Of a DNA stretch of 64,000 nt, positions 9,395 to 17,916 are shown piece after piece. Under the pieces are notes generated by a model. It was not told where the DNA came from. It ran no database searches and saw nothing but the letters and a program-made list of their open reading frames with translations. How positions within the stretch are numbered: position 1 is the stretch's first letter; the number at the start of each line of letters is the position of its first letter. A program made the translations under genes and the position numbers. This stretch comes from Mycolicibacterium anyangense. Lineage in GTDB: Bacteria; Actinomycetota; Actinomycetes; Mycobacteriales; Mycobacteriaceae. The stretch spans positions 682,001-746,000 of the forward strand of contig NZ_AP022620.1 of assembly GCF_010731855.1 (NCBI RefSeq). The letters run 5' to 3'.

Positions 9395-9437
9395 GGCCCA
9401 CGTTAACGCGGGTCGAGGCCCGGCGCGCGCCGGACGA

Positions 9438-10775
9438 TCACCCGGCCCGCGCCACCGTCCGGCGATCCGGAATGCGCCCGAGTCCCAAGTGCCCCCGCAA
9501 CGTCGTCGTGGTGTATTCCCGCCGGAACAGTCCGCGCTGCCGCAGGATCGGGATCACATGCTCGACGAACAGCTCCAGCCCGGAGGGAAAGACATCGGGC
9601 ATCAGGTTGAACCCGTCGACCGCACCCGCCACGAACCACTCCTCGATGGCATCGGCGATCTGTTCGGGACCGCCGATGACCAGTCGGTGCCAGGTGATCA
9701 CCCGCTCGAGCAGTTCGCGCACCGTCAAGCGTTCCCGGCGGGCCAGATTGACCACGATGTCGCGGGCGCCCTGCGAACCGGCATCGGTCACGGCACCGTC
9801 GAGCAACCACTGCGGTAGCGGCTGATCCCAGGACAGCTCCGCCGGGTTGACCGACAACTGCGCTGCCAGATGGGCCAGGCGCCGCTCGCCGGCCAACTCG
9901 TTGAGTTCGTCGTGACGTCGCCGCGCCTCTGCCTCGGTGCTGCCGAGCACGAACGACAGCCCAGGCATGATGCGGATGGCGTCTCGTGGCCGGCCGTGCG
10001 CGACGGTGCGCGCCTTGAGGTCCGCAGCGTTGCGCAGCGCATCGGGCAGCGAGGCCTGGGCGGCGAACACACCGTCGGCGTAGCGGGCGGCGAGGTCCAG
10101 ACCACCCGGCGACCCACCGGCCTGGAACAGCACCGGGTGGCCCTGCGGGGTGCGGGGCAACGTGAGTGGGCCGTCGACGGAAAAGAACTCGCCGCGATGC
10201 CCGATCGTGTGGATAGCGCCCGGGCGGCTGAACGCGCCGGAGGCCTTGTCGGCGAGCACCGCGTCGTCATCCCACGAATCCCACAGCGCGCGAACCACAT
10301 CGATGAACTCGGCGGCCCGCCGGTAACGCTGGGCGCGGTCCGGCTGCGCGGTGCCGCCGAAGTTGTTCCAGGCATAGGGGTCGCTACTGGTCACCACGTT
10401 CCACGCCACCCGGCCCCGGCTGAGGTGATCCAGCGACGCGAAGCGTCGGGCGACGTTGTAGGGCTCCTCGAACGATGTCGACACCGTCGCGATCAACCCC
10501 AGATGGGTGGTCACCGATGCCAGCGTCGACAGCAGGATCAGCGGATCCAGCGCCAGCGGCGGGGCCACGAGCGGTTCGCCGGGGTTCTGGAACAACGACG
10601 GACTGTCGGCCAGGAACAGCGCATCGAGCGTGCCCCTTTCGGCGATCCGCGCCAGGTTGGTCCAGAACGACAGGTCGGTGAACCAGTTCGGGTCGGCCCC
10701 GGGGTACTGCCAGGCCGCCGGGTGCATTCCGTCGGACAGGACATTGACCCCGAGGTGTAGTTGGCGGGTGCTCAC
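9438..10775 (-). CDS. LLM-class flavin monooxygenase (NtaA/SnaA/DszA type)
   Basis: A 445-residue bacterial luciferase-like monooxygenase that uses reduced flavin from a separate reductase. Family features are the N-terminal LGVNVLSDGMHPAAWQYPGADP, ARIAERGTLDALFLADSP, HLGLIATVSTSFEEPYNVARRFASLDHLSRGR, the WNVVTSSD segment, and the C-terminal DGFNLMPDVFPSGLELFVEHVIPILRQRG. Relatives oxidise nitrilotriacetate, dibenzothiophene sulfone and similar compounds. GTG 10775 overlaps the binding-protein stop by 4 nt (GTGA), so import and oxidation of one compound are probably coupled. No flavin reductase is adjacent. Confidence 0.88.
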   Translation of the reverse strand: MSTRQLHLGVNVLSDGMHPAAWQYPGADPNWFTDLSFWTNLARIAERGTLDALFLADSPSLFQNPGEPLVAPPLALDPLILLSTLASVTTHLGLIATVSTSFEEPYNVARRFASLDHLSRGRVAWNVVTSSDPYAWNNFGGTAQPDRAQRYRRAAEFIDVVRALWDSWDDDAVLADKASGAFSRPGAIHTIGHRGEFFSVDGPLTLPRTPQGHPVLFQAGGSPGGLDLAARYADGVFAAQASLPDALRNAADLKARTVAHGRPRDAIRIMPGLSFVLGSTEAEARRRHDELNELAGERRLAHLAAQLSVNPAELSWDQPLPQWLLDGAVTDAGSQGARDIVVNLARRERLTVRELLERVITWHRLVIGGPEQIADAIEEWFVAGAVDGFNLMPDVFPSGLELFVEHVIPILRQRGLFRREYTTTTLRGHLGLGRIPDRRTVARAG

Positions 10776-11680
10776 CCCGGGTTCCCCGGCAGGGCCAGCT
10801 TCTTCACCTCGGGATCGGTGGCGATGAACTGCTGGACCCGAGGATCCTTGAACGCCTTGATGAGGTTCTGGACGTTCGGGGTGTCGATGTAGTTGCTGCC
10901 CACCGTGAGTACCGAGGCGAACTCGTCGGGCGACTTCGGCGCGAAGATCAGCTTGTCCTCGCTGACGCCGGCGGCCAGGAACGACTCCGCATAGCCGACG
11001 ACGGCGTCCAGATCCGGCAGGGCGCGTGGCTGCGCACCGAAGTCCAGCAGGGTGAACTGCAGATTCTTCGGGTTGGCGACGATGTCCTTGATGGTCAGCG
11101 CGGTGATGTCGGCGTCCGGACGCAGAGTGACCAGGCCGGCCTGCGCCAGGTACCAGATGCCCTGGGCGTTGTTGGCCGGATCGGCCAGTAGCGACACCTT
11201 CGCCCCGTCCGGGAGGTCCTGCGGCGTCCGGTACTTGTCCGACCAGATGCCGAACACCCAATGGAAGAACGGCCCGGTGGCGGCCTGCTCCTTGAAACCG
11301 GGGTTGGCGTCGAGTACCTGCTGCAGCCAATGTCGGTGTTGGAAAATGGTGCCCGCGTAACGCCCATCGCTGACGGCCTGGTTGATCTGGGTGCTGTCCC
11401 CGAGCCCGACCGCGCCGACCTTGACGTTGTAGTCGCGGGCGACGTTGGCGGCGATGTAGTCGATGATCGCCTTCTCGGCAGGATTGGAATCCAGGTAGAC
11501 GACATCGAGCGTCGCTCCGGCAGTCTCGTTGGCCGATGTCGTGCCACTGCCGCGCTGAACGATGAAATAGGTTGCGGCCGCGACGATGACGACAATCGCG
11601 GCAACGAGATACGGCCAGCGCCGCCGATTCTTGAGGGTGAAGCCGTGCGGCTGCGCCGCAACCGACTCGTCGATGCTCAT
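10772..11680 (-). CDS. MetQ/NlpA-like substrate-binding protein, membrane-anchored
   Basis: A 302-residue periplasmic-binding-fold protein with similarity to the D-methionine / NlpA group (TLDVVYLDSNPAEKAIIDYIAANVARDYNVKV; GTIFQHRHWLQQVLDANPG). Instead of a lipobox it has one N-terminal transmembrane segment (YLVAAIVVIVAAATYFIV, residues ~24-41). The start is set at ATG 11680; a longer ORF begins at 11731. No MetN-type ATPase or MetI-type permease gene is in the window, so the protein is an orphan. It is translationally coupled to the monooxygenase. Confidence 0.8.
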   Translation of the reverse strand: MSIDESVAAQPHGFTLKNRRRWPYLVAAIVVIVAAATYFIVQRGSGTTSANETAGATLDVVYLDSNPAEKAIIDYIAANVARDYNVKVGAVGLGDSTQINQAVSDGRYAGTIFQHRHWLQQVLDANPGFKEQAATGPFFHWVFGIWSDKYRTPQDLPDGAKVSLLADPANNAQGIWYLAQAGLVTLRPDADITALTIKDIVANPKNLQFTLLDFGAQPRALPDLDAVVGYAESFLAAGVSEDKLIFAPKSPDEFASVLTVGSNYIDTPNVQNLIKAFKDPRVQQFIATDPEVKKLALPGNPG

Positions 11681-11721
11681 ACTTCGAGAAGGCTGCTGCA
11701 CACCAACGCAATTGCCCAGGT

Positions 11722-11756
11722 TTGCGATCACCGCGATCGACTCTCGGTGATCGCAA
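11722..11756. promoter_or_regulatory. perfect 12-bp inverted repeat upstream of the MetQ-like gene
   Basis: TTGCGATCACCG (11722-11733) and CGGTGATCGCAA (11745-11756) are exact reverse complements around an 11-nt loop. The element ends 42 nt upstream of ATG 11680 and starts just past the end of a decayed small gene. It could be an operator or a hairpin terminator. No T-run follows it, which favours an operator. Confidence 0.55.
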
Positions 11757-11760
11757 GGCG

Positions 11761-11888
11761 CTAGCGGTCAAGCGCTCGGATCAGAAGTTCCTTGATCTCG
11801 AACGTCGTGTCTTCAAGTGATCGGACCCGTCGGCCCGAGACGCCTCCAGCGCGGCGACGCGTGCCTCCAGATCCGCGAGTGTGGACAT
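11761..11888 (-). pseudogene. small coiled-coil protein gene with a frameshift
   Basis: From ATG 11888 the frame reads [17 protein letters not shown], a heptad pattern, then runs into low-complexity sequence and a stop at about 11781. A neighbouring frame continues the heptads as [22 protein letters not shown] and stops with TAG at 11763-11761. One missing base near 11829 would join the two into a ~40-residue coiled-coil protein. It is divergent from thyX. A real deletion or a sequencing error in a G-run are both possible. Confidence 0.6.
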
Positions 11889-11948
11889 GGGCCGAGTCTA
11901 CGAGCGCGTCGAGACCCTGTCAGTGCACTGCGCATACCCCCTCGGCGC

Positions 11949-11954
11949 TACTGT
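11949..11954 (+). promoter_or_regulatory. -10 hexamer TACTGT of thyX (leaderless)
   Basis: TACTGT lies 6 nt before GTG 11961. No Shine-Dalgarno sequence precedes this GTG. Confidence 0.6.
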
Positions 11955-11960
11955 TCTCCC

Positions 11961-12713
11961 GTGGCCGAGACTGCGCCGCTGCGCGTACAGCTGATCGCCA
12001 AGACCGAGTTCCTGGCGCCGCCCGAGGTGCCATGGAGCACCGACGCCGACGGCGGCGAGGCGCTGCTGGAGTTCGCCGGCCGCGCCTGCTACCAGAGCTG
12101 GTCCAAACCCAACCCGCGCACCGCCACCAACGCCGGCTACCTCAAACACATCATCGACGTCGGCCACTTCTCGGTGCTCGAACACGCCTCGGTGTCCTTC
12201 TACATCACCGGTATCTCCCGCTCGTGCACCCACGAACTGATCCGGCACCGCCACCTGAGCTACTCACAGCTGTCCCAGCGCTACGTCCCCGAGAACGAAG
12301 CCCAGGTGGTGGTACCGCCCGGCCTGGAGGACGACCCCGAACTCCAGCAGATCCTGCTGGCTGCTGCCGACGCCAGCCGGGCCGCCTACATCGAGCTGCT
12401 GGCCAAGCTGGAAGCCAAGTTCGCTGACCAGCCCAATGCGGTGCTGCGCCGCAAGCAGGCCCGCCAGGCCGCCCGGGCCGTCCTGCCCAACGACACCGAG
12501 ACCCGCATCGTGGTCACCGGCAACTACCGCGCCTGGCGCCACTTCATCGCCATGCGGGCCAGCGAGCATGCCGACGTCGAGATCCGCCGCCTGGCGATCG
12601 CCTGCCTGCGGGAGTTGGTGCAGGTGGCGCCCTCGGTGTTCGCCGACTTCGAGATCACCGAGCTGTCGGACGGCACCGAGGTGGCGACGTCGCCGCTGGC
12701 GACAGAGATCTGA
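11961..12713 (+). CDS. thyX: flavin-dependent thymidylate synthase ThyX
   Basis: Makes dTMP from dUMP using FAD and methylene-tetrahydrofolate, yielding tetrahydrofolate directly. The 250-residue protein has the diagnostic RHRX7S motif ([11 protein letters not shown], near residue 95), the flavin-binding [20 protein letters not shown], and [34 protein letters not shown]. Like M. tuberculosis, this organism has both ThyA and ThyX. It is followed closely by dapA and rnj, the same order as Rv2754c-Rv2752c. Confidence 0.97.
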   Translation: MAETAPLRVQLIAKTEFLAPPEVPWSTDADGGEALLEFAGRACYQSWSKPNPRTATNAGYLKHIIDVGHFSVLEHASVSFYITGISRSCTHELIRHRHLSYSQLSQRYVPENEAQVVVPPGLEDDPELQQILLAAADASRAAYIELLAKLEAKFADQPNAVLRRKQARQAARAVLPNDTETRIVVTGNYRAWRHFIAMRASEHADVEIRRLAIACLRELVQVAPSVFADFEITELSDGTEVATSPLATEI

Positions 12714-12724
12714 GGTTGACGGGG

Positions 12725-12730
12725 TAACCT
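12725..12730 (+). promoter_or_regulatory. -10 hexamer TAACCT of dapA (leaderless)
   Basis: TAACCT ends 8 nt before GTG 12739, in the short gap after thyX. Confidence 0.5.
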
Positions 12731-12732
12731 AG

Positions 12733-13641
<909 letters not shown>

Positions 13642-13648
13642 GCCTGCA

Positions 13649-15328
13649 GTGAACGGCGAACTGACACCCCCGGGACCGCTGGCTCCCGGTGCGTTGCGCC
13701 TCACCCCGCTGGGCGGGGTCGGCGAAATCGGCCGCAACATGATGGTTTTCGAGCACCTGGGCCGACTGCTGATCGTCGACTGCGGGGCGTTGTTCCCCAC
13801 CCACGACGAGCCCGGCGTCGACCTCATCCTGCCCGACATCCGCCTCATCCAGGACCGCCTGGAGGATGTCGAGGCCATTGTGCTCACCCACGCCCATGAA
13901 GACCACATCGGCGCGATCCCGTTCCTGCTCAAGCTGCGCGCCGACATCCCGATCGTCGGATCCAAATTCACCCTGGCGCTGGTCGCTGCGAAGTGCCGCG
14001 AGCACCGCATCACCCCGGTCGTCGTCGAAGTCGCCGAGAACCAGCGCAGTACCCACGGTGTGTTCGAGTGCCAGTACTTCGCGGTCAACCATTCCATCCC
14101 GGATGCGCTGGCGATCGCGATCCACACCGGCGCCGGGACGGTGCTGCACACCGGTGACATCAAACTCGACCAGCTGCCGCTCGACGGCCGGCCCACCGAC
14201 CTGCCCGGGATGTCGCGCCTCGGCGACGCCGGCGTGGACCTGTTCCTGTGCGACTCGACCAACTCCGAGCTGCCCGGGGTAGGCCCCTCGGAAAGTGAGG
14301 TCGGGCCCAACCTGCACCGGCTGATCCGCGGCGCTGAGGGGCAGCGCGTCATCGTGGCGTGCTTCGCCTCCAACGTCGACCGGGTGCAGCAGATCATCGA
14401 CGCATCGGTGGCGCTGGGCCGCAAGGTCTCCTTCGTCGGCCGGTCGATGCTCCGCAACATGGGGATCGCCAAGGATCTGGGCATGTTGCGCATCGACGAC
14501 CGCGATGTCGTCGACATCGGGGCCGCCGAGGAGATGCTGCCCGGCCAGGTGGTGCTGATCACCACCGGCACCCAGGGCGAGCCGATGGCCGCACTGTCGC
14601 GGATGTCGCGTGGTGAGCATCGCAGCATCACCATCACACCGGACGACCTGATCATCCTGTCGTCGTCGCTGATTCCCGGCAATGAAGAAGCCGTGTACGG
14701 CGTCATGGACGCGCTGGCCAAGATCGGCGCCCGGGTGGTCACCAATCAGCAAGTGCGGGTGCATGTTTCCGGTCACGCCTACTCCGGTGAACTGTTGTTC
14801 CTGTACAACGGGGTGCGACCGCGCAACGTGATGCCGGTGCACGGCACCTGGCGGATGCTGCGGGCCAATGCCAAACTGGCCGCCGGGACCGGTGTTCCCG
14901 AGGATCGAATCTTGTTGACCGAGAACGGCGTCAGCGTGGATCTTCAGGGTGGTATCGCCAGGATCGCCGGGGCGGTGCCGGTGGGCAAGATGTTCGTCGA
15001 CGGTCTCATCACCGGGGACGTCGGCGATGCGACGCTGGGTGAGCGGCTGATCCTGAGTTCGGGCTTCGTGGCCATCACCGTCGTGCTGCGGCGTGGCACC
15101 GGACGCGTCGCGGCCCCGCCGCAATTGCACTCCCGCGGCTTCTCCGAGGACCCCAAGGCTCTGGAACCGGCGGCCCGCAAGGTCGAGGCCGAACTGGAGT
15201 CGCTAGCCGCCGACAACGTCGTCGACCCGGTGCGCATCGCGCAGGCGGTGCGCCGCACCGTCGGCAAGTGGGTGGGTGAGACCTACCGGCGTCAGCCGAT
15301 GATCGTGCCGACGGTCATCGAGATCTGA
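13649..15328 (+). CDS. rnj: ribonuclease J
   Basis: A 559-residue metallo-beta-lactamase / beta-CASP ribonuclease with 5'-3' exonuclease and endonuclease activity in RNA decay and rRNA maturation. The zinc motif is THAHEDHIGA (residues ~80-89), with further ligands in VNHSIPDALAIAI and LHTGDIKLD. The beta-CASP block is FVGRSMLRNMGIAKDLG, and VSGHAYSGE and MPVHGTWRML are the C-terminal His motifs. GTG 13649 follows dapA closely. A strong hairpin follows the stop. Confidence 0.95.
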   Translation: MNGELTPPGPLAPGALRLTPLGGVGEIGRNMMVFEHLGRLLIVDCGALFPTHDEPGVDLILPDIRLIQDRLEDVEAIVLTHAHEDHIGAIPFLLKLRADIPIVGSKFTLALVAAKCREHRITPVVVEVAENQRSTHGVFECQYFAVNHSIPDALAIAIHTGAGTVLHTGDIKLDQLPLDGRPTDLPGMSRLGDAGVDLFLCDSTNSELPGVGPSESEVGPNLHRLIRGAEGQRVIVACFASNVDRVQQIIDASVALGRKVSFVGRSMLRNMGIAKDLGMLRIDDRDVVDIGAAEEMLPGQVVLITTGTQGEPMAALSRMSRGEHRSITITPDDLIILSSSLIPGNEEAVYGVMDALAKIGARVVTNQQVRVHVSGHAYSGELLFLYNGVRPRNVMPVHGTWRMLRANAKLAAGTGVPEDRILLTENGVSVDLQGGIARIAGAVPVGKMFVDGLITGDVGDATLGERLILSSGFVAITVVLRRGTGRVAAPPQLHSRGFSEDPKALEPAARKVEAELESLAADNVVDPVRIAQAVRRTVGKWVGETYRRQPMIVPTVIEI

Positions 15329-15333
15329 CTTCC

Positions 15334-15395
15334 GCCGAGCAGACGCAAAATCGCACGAATTAGTGGATTTCAGTGCGATTTTGCGTCTGCTCGGC
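15334..15395. terminator. 23-bp perfect hairpin between convergent genes
   Basis: Arms at 15334-15356 and 15373-15395 are exact reverse complements (core AGACGCAAAATCGCAC) with a 16-nt loop. The element sits between the rnj stop and the convergent heme-subunit gene. The right arm and part of the loop encode that gene's last residues and stop. It probably terminates both transcripts. Its length and A/T-rich core in GC-rich DNA are also like a dispersed palindromic repeat. Confidence 0.7.
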
Positions 15396-16383
15396 CGGTG
15401 TCGTGCGACCGCAGCCAGGACACCGTCCGGTCTCGGTAGCCACTGATGCCCTTGTATTCGGCGATGTCGTCGGGCAACTCGGCCAGCACTGAGGCCATCC
15501 GGTCGCGCCAATCGTCCACTGTGGCGATATCGGCGAGCGGCAGCATATAGCTGCGGATCAGAAAGCAGATCGCACCCGACTCCGCCAGCCGGATCAGGTG
15601 CTGCACCTCGACCCGCAGATGCACCAACCGGCCGAAGTCCTCGTCGCCGGCGGCGTCGAGTTCACCCTTGTCCGGCAGCCACTCGGGCATCGTCTCGGTG
15701 GACACGTCCAGGGTGCGCCCGACCGTCATCGACCAGTTGGTGCGCCGGTAGATCTGGTTGGGCTGCAACCGCATCAGGAACTCCCGGGCCCGGGTGATGA
15801 CCCCGGACTCGCGCAGCCGCGGCACCGGTCCGTGGATCTCCAGGAACGTCATACCCACGTCGAATCCGAACGACCAGCCCGCGGCAAAGGTGACCACCCC
15901 GGCGTCGGCGAACAGGTCACCGTCGCGCTGGTCGAGCAGCACGATGTCGTCCTGCACCTGGCCGGCGATATAGGCCAGCGGTTCACAGGGCAACGTCGAC
16001 TCGTCGCCGACCACGAAAACCTGTGCGATACCCAGCAGTTCGTTGCGCCAGTGCCACTGCTCGCCGTCGCGGCGCAGTGACATGGACTCCGGGTAGCTGC
16101 TGGCCAGCTCGGACATCAGCGCCAGCATGGCGTCCCAGCACGCGACCCGCATATGGGGGAGTGCCGCGTGGCGGGTCGGATCGGCGGCCAGGATTCGTTG
16201 CCGTTCGGCCAGCTCGTGGCGGTACTCGCTGTCGATGTGGACGACCTGCTCACCCCATTGCCCCACCCGGGTGCGTACCGGGGTGGCGGCCGGTTCGATG
16301 TTGGTGCTGTAGCGGTAGGTGTCACCGGAGTATGGAAACGGGAACGACGCCACCAGGTCAGGGGCTGATAGCGGGGTCTTCAC
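15370..16383 (-). CDS. heme-dependent oxidative N-demethylase family subunit (DUF3445)
   Basis: A 337-residue DUF3445 protein, the heme-binding catalytic subunit family of dimethylamine monooxygenase and related N-demethylases. Recognisable blocks are VGQWGEQVVHIDSEYRHELAERQRIL, AGWSFGFDVGMTFLEIHGPVPRL and LRVEVQHLIRLAESGAICFLIRSYMLPL. The start GTG 16383 overlaps the reductase stop (GTGA). It is the last gene of a three-gene operon with a ferredoxin-type reductase and a DmmA-like subunit. The C-terminal RADAKSH is written by a terminator-like hairpin and is unlikely to be conserved. The substrate is inferred only from the family. Confidence 0.78.
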   Translation of the reverse strand: MKTPLSAPDLVASFPFPYSGDTYRYSTNIEPAATPVRTRVGQWGEQVVHIDSEYRHELAERQRILAADPTRHAALPHMRVACWDAMLALMSELASSYPESMSLRRDGEQWHWRNELLGIAQVFVVGDESTLPCEPLAYIAGQVQDDIVLLDQRDGDLFADAGVVTFAAGWSFGFDVGMTFLEIHGPVPRLRESGVITRAREFLMRLQPNQIYRRTNWSMTVGRTLDVSTETMPEWLPDKGELDAAGDEDFGRLVHLRVEVQHLIRLAESGAICFLIRSYMLPLADIATVDDWRDRMASVLAELPDDIAEYKGISGYRDRTVSWLRSHDTGRADAKSH

Positions 16384-17303
16384 AGATCCACCTCCACGCG
16401 GCCGTGTGCCCGGGACACACACGCCATCATGGCATCACGAGCCTGTCGCTCGGCTTCGCTGAGGTACACGTCGCGATGGTGCAGCACCCCCGAGCGCACC
16501 GGAATCCGGCACTCCCCGCACACCCCTTGCCGGCACATGTTGGGCACCGGTACCCCGTGTGCCTCCAGCGCCTCGAGCAATGACACTCCGGATTCCACGA
16601 CGAAACGCTTTCCGCTGCTGGTCAATTCGGCCTCGAAGGGATCGCCGGGTTCCAGCTCGCCGCCGAAGTGCTCGACGTGGATGCGGCTGGCCGGCCAGCC
16701 GAGGTCTACCGCTATCGCGGTCACGTCGTCGATGAAGCCCGCGGGCCCACAGATGTAGGCATGGGTGCCGAAGGGTGAATCGCTCAGGGTCACAGCCAGT
16801 TCGGCCAGAAACGTCGAGCGATCGGTGAAGAACCGGGCGCCGTCGGTCAGCGACTTGAGCTCCTCGACGTAGGCGCCGTGGCCGTCCCGGTGGACATAGA
16901 GCAGCCGGGTCTCCCGGCCCCACCGTTTGGCGCTGCGCAGGTGCGACACCATCGGGGTGATGCCGATCCCCGCCGCGATCAGCAGATGCCTGCCGGCGCT
17001 GAGCACGGGTGCGAACGCGCTACGCGGCTCCCGGATCGTGATGCTGTCGTCGACCCCCAGGCTGTGAACCCACCGCGAACCGCCGCGCCCGTCAACACAT
17101 TCCAGCACCGACACCACGTACTCGGTGGGTGTCACCGGGTCACCGGTCAGCGAGTAGGCGTTGGCCCCGCCCGGGTATTCGATGACGATGTGGCTGCCCG
17201 GGGTGAACGACGGCAACGGACCGTGATCGGGCCGGGCCAGGGTGAGTGTGCGGACTCCGGGCACCGTGTCGTCGATGCCGACGACGGTCAGGCGAATACT
17301 CAC
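16380..17303 (-). CDS. phthalate-dioxygenase-type flavin/2Fe-2S reductase
   Basis: A 307-residue reductase. The FNR-like flavin domain has AYSLTGDP, the NAD(P)-binding domain has LLIAAGIGITPMVSHL, and the C-terminal plant-type ferredoxin has CRQGVCGEC plus a distal Cys in MMACVSRAHG. It passes electrons from NAD(P)H to the oxygenase subunits encoded on either side. It is flanked by GTGA overlaps upstream (17300-17303) and downstream (16380-16383), so all three operon genes are translationally coupled. The start codon is GTG. Confidence 0.88.
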   Translation of the reverse strand: MSIRLTVVGIDDTVPGVRTLTLARPDHGPLPSFTPGSHIVIEYPGGANAYSLTGDPVTPTEYVVSVLECVDGRGGSRWVHSLGVDDSITIREPRSAFAPVLSAGRHLLIAAGIGITPMVSHLRSAKRWGRETRLLYVHRDGHGAYVEELKSLTDGARFFTDRSTFLAELAVTLSDSPFGTHAYICGPAGFIDDVTAIAVDLGWPASRIHVEHFGGELEPGDPFEAELTSSGKRFVVESGVSLLEALEAHGVPVPNMCRQGVCGECRIPVRSGVLHHRDVYLSEAERQARDAMMACVSRAHGRVEVDL

Positions 17304-17836
17304 GGCGCGGGCCGCCGGTCGGCGTGGATCGCAAAGCCCAGGTGTGTGCCGAGCCGCCGCGACACGTGGTAGTGCACGAACAGCACGCGGCCGCAGCCCG
17401 AGCAGGGCAGCTCATCGGTCAGATCGACCCTGGCCAGCGTGGTGTGCTTGCAATGCGGGCAGAAGATCTCACGGGTGCCCACCTCGGTACTGGCGATCGT
17501 CATCTCGTCATCAGCCACCCCGAGATCGATCGCGGCCGAGCGCACCCGCAGGCAGGCGTGTGCGGGCCCGGCCAACAGCAGCCGCCACCCGACCACCGCG
17601 CCGGCGAGGTCGGCGCGCAACGCCGAACAGGCCGCGTCGGCGTCGGCGACGTGATGGATTCGCAGCGCCGCATCGGGGCGGTGCTTGGTGACCTCGGCAG
17701 CCCACTGCCGCGCGATGGGTTCGGCCGCGGCGCCGATGGCCAGCACCGTCCAGGACCGCCCGGACAGGTCGGCCGGCGGGCGAACCAGGTCCACGGCCCA
17801 GGGCGGGACGCTGGTCAGTGCCAGGTGAGGACTCAT
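17300..17836 (-). CDS. dmmA: DmmA-like subunit of a dimethylamine-type monooxygenase
   Basis: A 178-residue protein that resembles, from memory, the DmmA family: an N-terminal domain with alternating beta and alpha elements (WTVLAIGAAAEPIARQWAAEV) and a C-terminal zinc-ribbon-like CPHC...CSGC pair (FCPHCKHT; ELPCSGCGRVLFVHYHVSRRLGTHLGF). Operon position with a DUF3445 heme subunit and a PDR-type reductase supports the call. No trimethylamine monooxygenase or glutamine-synthetase-like genes of methylamine use are nearby, so the physiological amine is unknown. A TAAGAT hexamer lies ~10 nt upstream of the ATG. Confidence 0.62.
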   Translation of the reverse strand: MSPHLALTSVPPWAVDLVRPPADLSGRSWTVLAIGAAAEPIARQWAAEVTKHRPDAALRIHHVADADAACSALRADLAGAVVGWRLLLAGPAHACLRVRSAAIDLGVADDEMTIASTEVGTREIFCPHCKHTTLARVDLTDELPCSGCGRVLFVHYHVSRRLGTHLGFAIHADRRPAP

Positions 17837-17916
17837 CTCCCCGCGATCTTATCCGCGGATGTGCCTGGTCTGCCTGCTGGAAAGCGGTACCGGACCCGGG
17901 TGGTAGAAACCTGGTC

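Noticed and set aside
9420..9433. Self-complementary CCGGCGCGCGCCGG after the monooxygenase gene
   Set aside because: Short GC-only palindrome with no loop; common by chance in this composition.
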